Positions 61,032-64,000 of a DNA stretch of 64,000 nucleotides are shown one piece after another. The notes beneath the pieces are model-generated. The model had not been told where the DNA came from. It ran no database searches and worked only from the letters and a program-made list of their open reading frames with translations. The translations under genes and the position numbers were made by a program. This DNA is from JAGOMW01 sp964596675 (GTDB lineage: Bacteria; Patescibacteriota; Gracilibacteria; BD1-5; UBA2023). Positions within the stretch are counted from its first letter, which is position 1; each line of letters starts with the position of its first letter. The stretch covers positions 3,068 through 67,067 of the forward strand of contig CAZQUZ010000006.1 in the NCBI GenBank assembly GCA_964596675.1. The letters run 5' to 3'.

Positions 61032-62795
61032 ATGTACTCATTTCGTATTTTTACATCCCCGAGAATATTTTATGAAAATGAAACATGAAAAGCAGCTATT
61101 GATACTGAAAATGTGTCTAAAAAAGAAGTGCCCCCATATGCACCCCAAAAAGTACCACCCGAAATTATTGAAGCTGAAAAAGTAGAAAAAAATAATACAT
61201 CGAATTTAGATGAAACTTTTAAGTTCGCATATCCTGACTATTCTAACGGAAAGAGTATCGCTGAGAATAATAGTGATAGCTTCAAATCTATAGAAATATA
61301 TCTGGATAAGATGCCAGATAGTCCTGCAAAACTGAGAATGCTAGAACAAATAGCAGCTATAGAAAAGCTCTACGATAATAAAATGATAATAAAATGAAGT
61401 ACCACGGAAACGCAGTATATGGGTCAACTGATTACGTATGTGAATCAAGAGCTCATTACTGAAAAGCAGTGAGTCATGCTCGAGAAGTGAAAAGTCCTAT
61501 GAGAGAAAGTCCAAGATGTACAAAAAAAGGAGAGTGAATTCCTCACAAATAATAAAAAATATCGTGAGATACATGCTGATGTGACAAAAAGAATCGAAGA
61601 ATGGGGTGCGAGCACTGCCACTCCAGATCTGAAAGATCTCGCGAATCAACTTCAGTGATTACTCTTAGATGATAATTATGACGGTATCGAGAAACTTCTC
61701 CAAGCATACAAAACAAAGAAGCTCGCTCAAAATCAAATACCTCCAGAAAAAAAATCAAATATCCTCAAAAATATGAGAGAGCTTTATAAAAACTCTCATA
61801 TCAGCAATTTCTCCCTAGAAAATAAAAATCCTGATGAAATGAGTTATGATGACTTTATGATGAATGCAGAATTTATGATATTATTTCGTAAGGATGTATT
61901 ATGAGCTGAATTTATAGCTGAAGAGTCCAAAGTATCTTCATCTCCAGAATTAGCTTTTATAGATAAGATTACATTTAGTATCAGGGATGCGAAGAATAGT
62001 GCTGAAGAAGTGACATCGAGTGCAGAAGAGCTGATGACGGCAAGCACAGAAAAAGATAAAGCCCTCGCAGAATATAATACCTCTATACGCGAGTACCAAT
62101 CATTTGTCACCACATCACAAACATTCGAAAAACAATTCTCAGAACAAAAAGTTGCACAAACATATCCGAACTATAAAGTACTCACTTCGAGAGATATCCC
62201 AGGTACCAATCCGAATACGTACGAACTCGCATTCGCTGTGAGCCAAAATATCCGAGTATCTGATACATACAGTGCTATTAACTATAGTACATATATGCCA
62301 CCGAATACGAAGATTATCATACCATCTTCTTCTGGTGGATATAATTATCTGGTTTCTAAGAATCAGGAATGAAATATGTATTTCGGTGTACCGAGAATGG
62401 GTGTAAATTATGGTATGGAAGACCCCGCAAGAGATATACCATACTATACGATGATGGCTGAGACTCCGATTATTCGAGATATCTTTAAGCTGTGAAAAGA
62501 CTATTTTGGTAAGTATTTGCGCGCGATACATACAAAATATAAAATCAGTGCAGATCTGAGATCTGATGAGATGCTCAATGTTATCATACAAGATATAAGA
62601 TCACGTATACCGAAGGAGATTCCTGTAGGTAAGGATATGCCATCGAATTTTGCTACAGAGATGCGCGCAAGTGCGTGAATCAGAAAATATTTCACACCAG
62701 AACGTCAGAGGGATTGGAGAGATGCACTGAAAGCTTCAGGCATTATGAATAAGGATGGTAAGCTAAATACAGTCGCACTCGGATTAGTCCGATAG
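61032..62795 (+). CDS. Hypothetical protein, 587 aa
   Basis: A hydrophilic, mostly helical protein (coiled-coil-like up to about residue 390), then a beta-rich middle (YKVLTSRDIPGTNPNTYELA, NTKIIIPSSSGGYNYL) and a C-terminal helical domain (SADLRSDEMLNVIIQDIRSR, ending SGIMNKDGKLNTVALGLVR). No signal peptide or membrane segment is evident. I recognise no family. The promoter predicts a leaderless mRNA. Its start resembles that of the 103-aa protein on the other side of moxR. Confidence 0.65.
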
Positions 62796-62818
62796 ATTTT
62801 TCTCTAAAATAGTATCAT

Positions 62819-62849
62819 AAAAACTCCCTCAAATTTGAGGGAGTTTTTC
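62819..62849. terminator. Bidirectional terminator
   Basis: AAAAACTCCCTC (62819-62830) pairs with GAGGGAGTTTTT (62837-62848) around AAATTT. It is placed between convergent genes. Confidence 0.9.
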
Positions 62850-62870
62850 ATGCATTGCTATGCTGCTTTC

Positions 62871-63905
62871 TTAAAAGAAACTTTTAATATAATTTTTTCA
62901 TTTGCTGTAATAATATTTTGCCTTTTGAGTTGCAGACATAGGAATCTCTTTTGTTGTTACTTCAGATTGTAATTCTTCACGGGTGATTTGTTCTACACCC
63001 TTGTATCCACCACGTTTTTCAAGTTCAATAATCTCACTTTTTTGACTAACTTCTTCTTGTCGTCAATCCGGATATGTGCGTATTCTCTTAACTCATCAAA
63101 TTTTCTTATCTCCATTTTTGAGATTCTGGCTTGAATTATCGAGGTTAAAATTTCACTTCTCTGTATACATAAGCTTATTATTCTTATCATAATACTTTTT
63201 CTCTCATGATATAAAAGTCGTATCACTACCTGTTTTATAGGCAAATTTTCCATTTTCCCATGTATTCGTACGCTTATCTCATCTTTTTCCTTCTGCCAAA
63301 TCTCAGTTAGAATTACTAATTCCTTTTTCTATAATATTCCCATGTTTTCTATCTACTTTCTTACCCGAATAATCCTCATAGATTGGGATAGAGTAATGCT
63401 TTTTTATCCTGAGCTCATCTAAGGCTAGATCTCTTGAATAGTCATCTCTTATCAATAATGCTAATACAAATGAACTTTCTGGAAAATGAGAGTGATATCC
63501 AAGTTTTGCTAATTCTAACACCCGTTTTTCTAGAGGCAACTGAAAGGCATTCTTTATGTTTATAAACTCCGCACCTCTTACAAGAATGTATCATTCAAGG
63601 ACCTTTTTTCACATGGCAGCAAACTTAGCCTCTTTCATTCCATGTAGGTCCAATAATTTACGCTCCTTTTCAGTATAACTCACTCTTTCATTGAGCGGAT
63701 ATGATTTTTTTATATCTGTAGTTTTCGATGTGTCTATTGCTGATTTTAATCAATTTATTTTAAGTTTTGCTCAAAGATGAATTTTGTTTATATCCGAAAT
63801 ATTGTTCTCTTGTGCAATCTTCTGAATAGTTGTATTATTTTCTTTTGCAATTTTCGAAAGAGTATCTCATTTCTTAACTGTATATGTAGGGTTTTCTAGT
63901 GACAT
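62871..63905 (-). CDS. LysM-domain protein
   Basis: 344 residues. The N-terminal LysM repeat YTVKKGDTLSKIAKENNTTI followed by QKIAQENNISDINKIHLG is clear and two of its glycines are TGA codons. The rest is hydrophilic, with charged repeats such as NNKLMYTEKGNF. No signal peptide is visible, so the LysM may act inside the cell or export may use another route. No catalytic domain recognised. The stop was placed in the frame of LysM; a shorter overlapping frame near 62993-63253 is a shadow. Confidence 0.72.
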
Positions 63906-64000
63906 AAAAATGTTTATGAAAAAATAAATAGTGTATCTACGATAGCACATTTCCTCTTTTTTTGCAAAAATTAGAGCATTTCTCCCGAAAAATCAGATAA
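63906..64000. other. Upstream region of the LysM gene at window end
   Basis: AT-rich DNA. On the minus strand TTGCAA near 63970, 17 bases, then TATCGT could be the LysM promoter. Nothing else is visible. Confidence 0.35.

Noticed and set aside
62993..63253. Minus-strand frame of 86 codons within the LysM gene
   Set aside because: It is in a different frame from the LysM protein, which stays open from 63905 to 62871 when TGA is Gly.
1..64000. Widespread pseudogenes or frameshifts
   Set aside because: Nearly all apparent breaks are single TGA codons at conserved glycines in the same frame; reading them as Gly restores intact proteins.
1..64000. TGA as tryptophan (code 4) or selenocysteine
   Set aside because: The positions align with invariant glycines, TGG is used for Trp, and no SECIS-like pattern is needed.
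1..64000. CRISPR arrays, tRNA or rRNA genes
   Set aside because: No regularly spaced repeats and no cloverleaf or rRNA-like sequences were seen on either strand.

Overview
The window reads as bacterial DNA that uses genetic code 25, with UGA as glycine and only UAA and UAG as stops. Under the standard code most genes look broken by in-frame TGA. Read with TGA as Gly they become full-length proteins with intact motifs: RNase HI has three TGA codons at the conserved glycines of its GGARGNPG motif, and AtpA has TGA at the second Gly of VSRVGG. This code is known in the CPR lineages Gracilibacteria (BD1-5) and Absconditabacteria (SR1), so the source is most likely one of these; the window alone does not say which. 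Gene starts lack a Shine-Dalgarno sequence and usually follow a pyrimidine- or AT-rich stretch. Promoters resemble TTGCAA/TTGACA with a 15-17 base spacer and TATAAT. At four or five genes the -10 box lies exactly 6 bases before the ATG, which suggests leaderless mRNA.

Layout. 1-5.3 kb: end of secD, a small unknown gene, murI, a RelA/SpoT-like protein and murD. 5.3-15.8 kb (minus): one envelope operon running LCP ligase, class A PBP, FtsE-like ATPase, Wzx-like flippase and a 1116-residue GT-C-like membrane protein. 16-27.7 kb: housekeeping genes rsmH, ftsL-like, recR, rplA, a glmU-like gene, an AAA/DUF4143 ATPase, pheS, dnaN, a Nudix hydrolase, an MBL-like protein and pgi. 27.8-45.3 kb: an F1F0 ATP synthase split in two. 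atpBEFHA-(71-aa gene)-atpG is separated from atpDC by about 10.6 kb holding SixA, RNase HI and a glycan or surface-polymer block (SDR, FAD enzyme, two GT2s, TIM barrel, SMR/EamA, two large GT-C-like proteins), plus an SLH surface protein. 45.4-58.6 kb: two unknown genes, then an NAD cluster. 58.6-64 kb: terC, moxR, unknown proteins and a LysM protein.

The most striking part is the NAD cluster: pncA, pncB, prs, an AT-rich nuclease-like gene, nadE, nadK, a PHP phosphoesterase, nadD, a NudF-like Nudix hydrolase, nrtR and a second nadD. Together they make a complete route from nicotinamide or nicotinate to NADP, including PRPP supply. Four palindromes of the form AGTGT-N7/8-ACACT overlap the promoters of pncA, nadE, nadD and nrtR, and two degenerate copies lie in the pncA and nadE leaders. 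This looks like an NrtR regulon. The pncA and nadE leaders also share a hairpin.

The last gene of the cluster is a composite: an NadD nucleotidyltransferase fused to a QueH-type domain, with a complete DUF559 (Vsr-like) nuclease domain inserted in frame inside NadD. The insert is flanked by two GC-rich inverted repeats, as expected for a mobile cassette that stayed in frame and is translated with its host protein.
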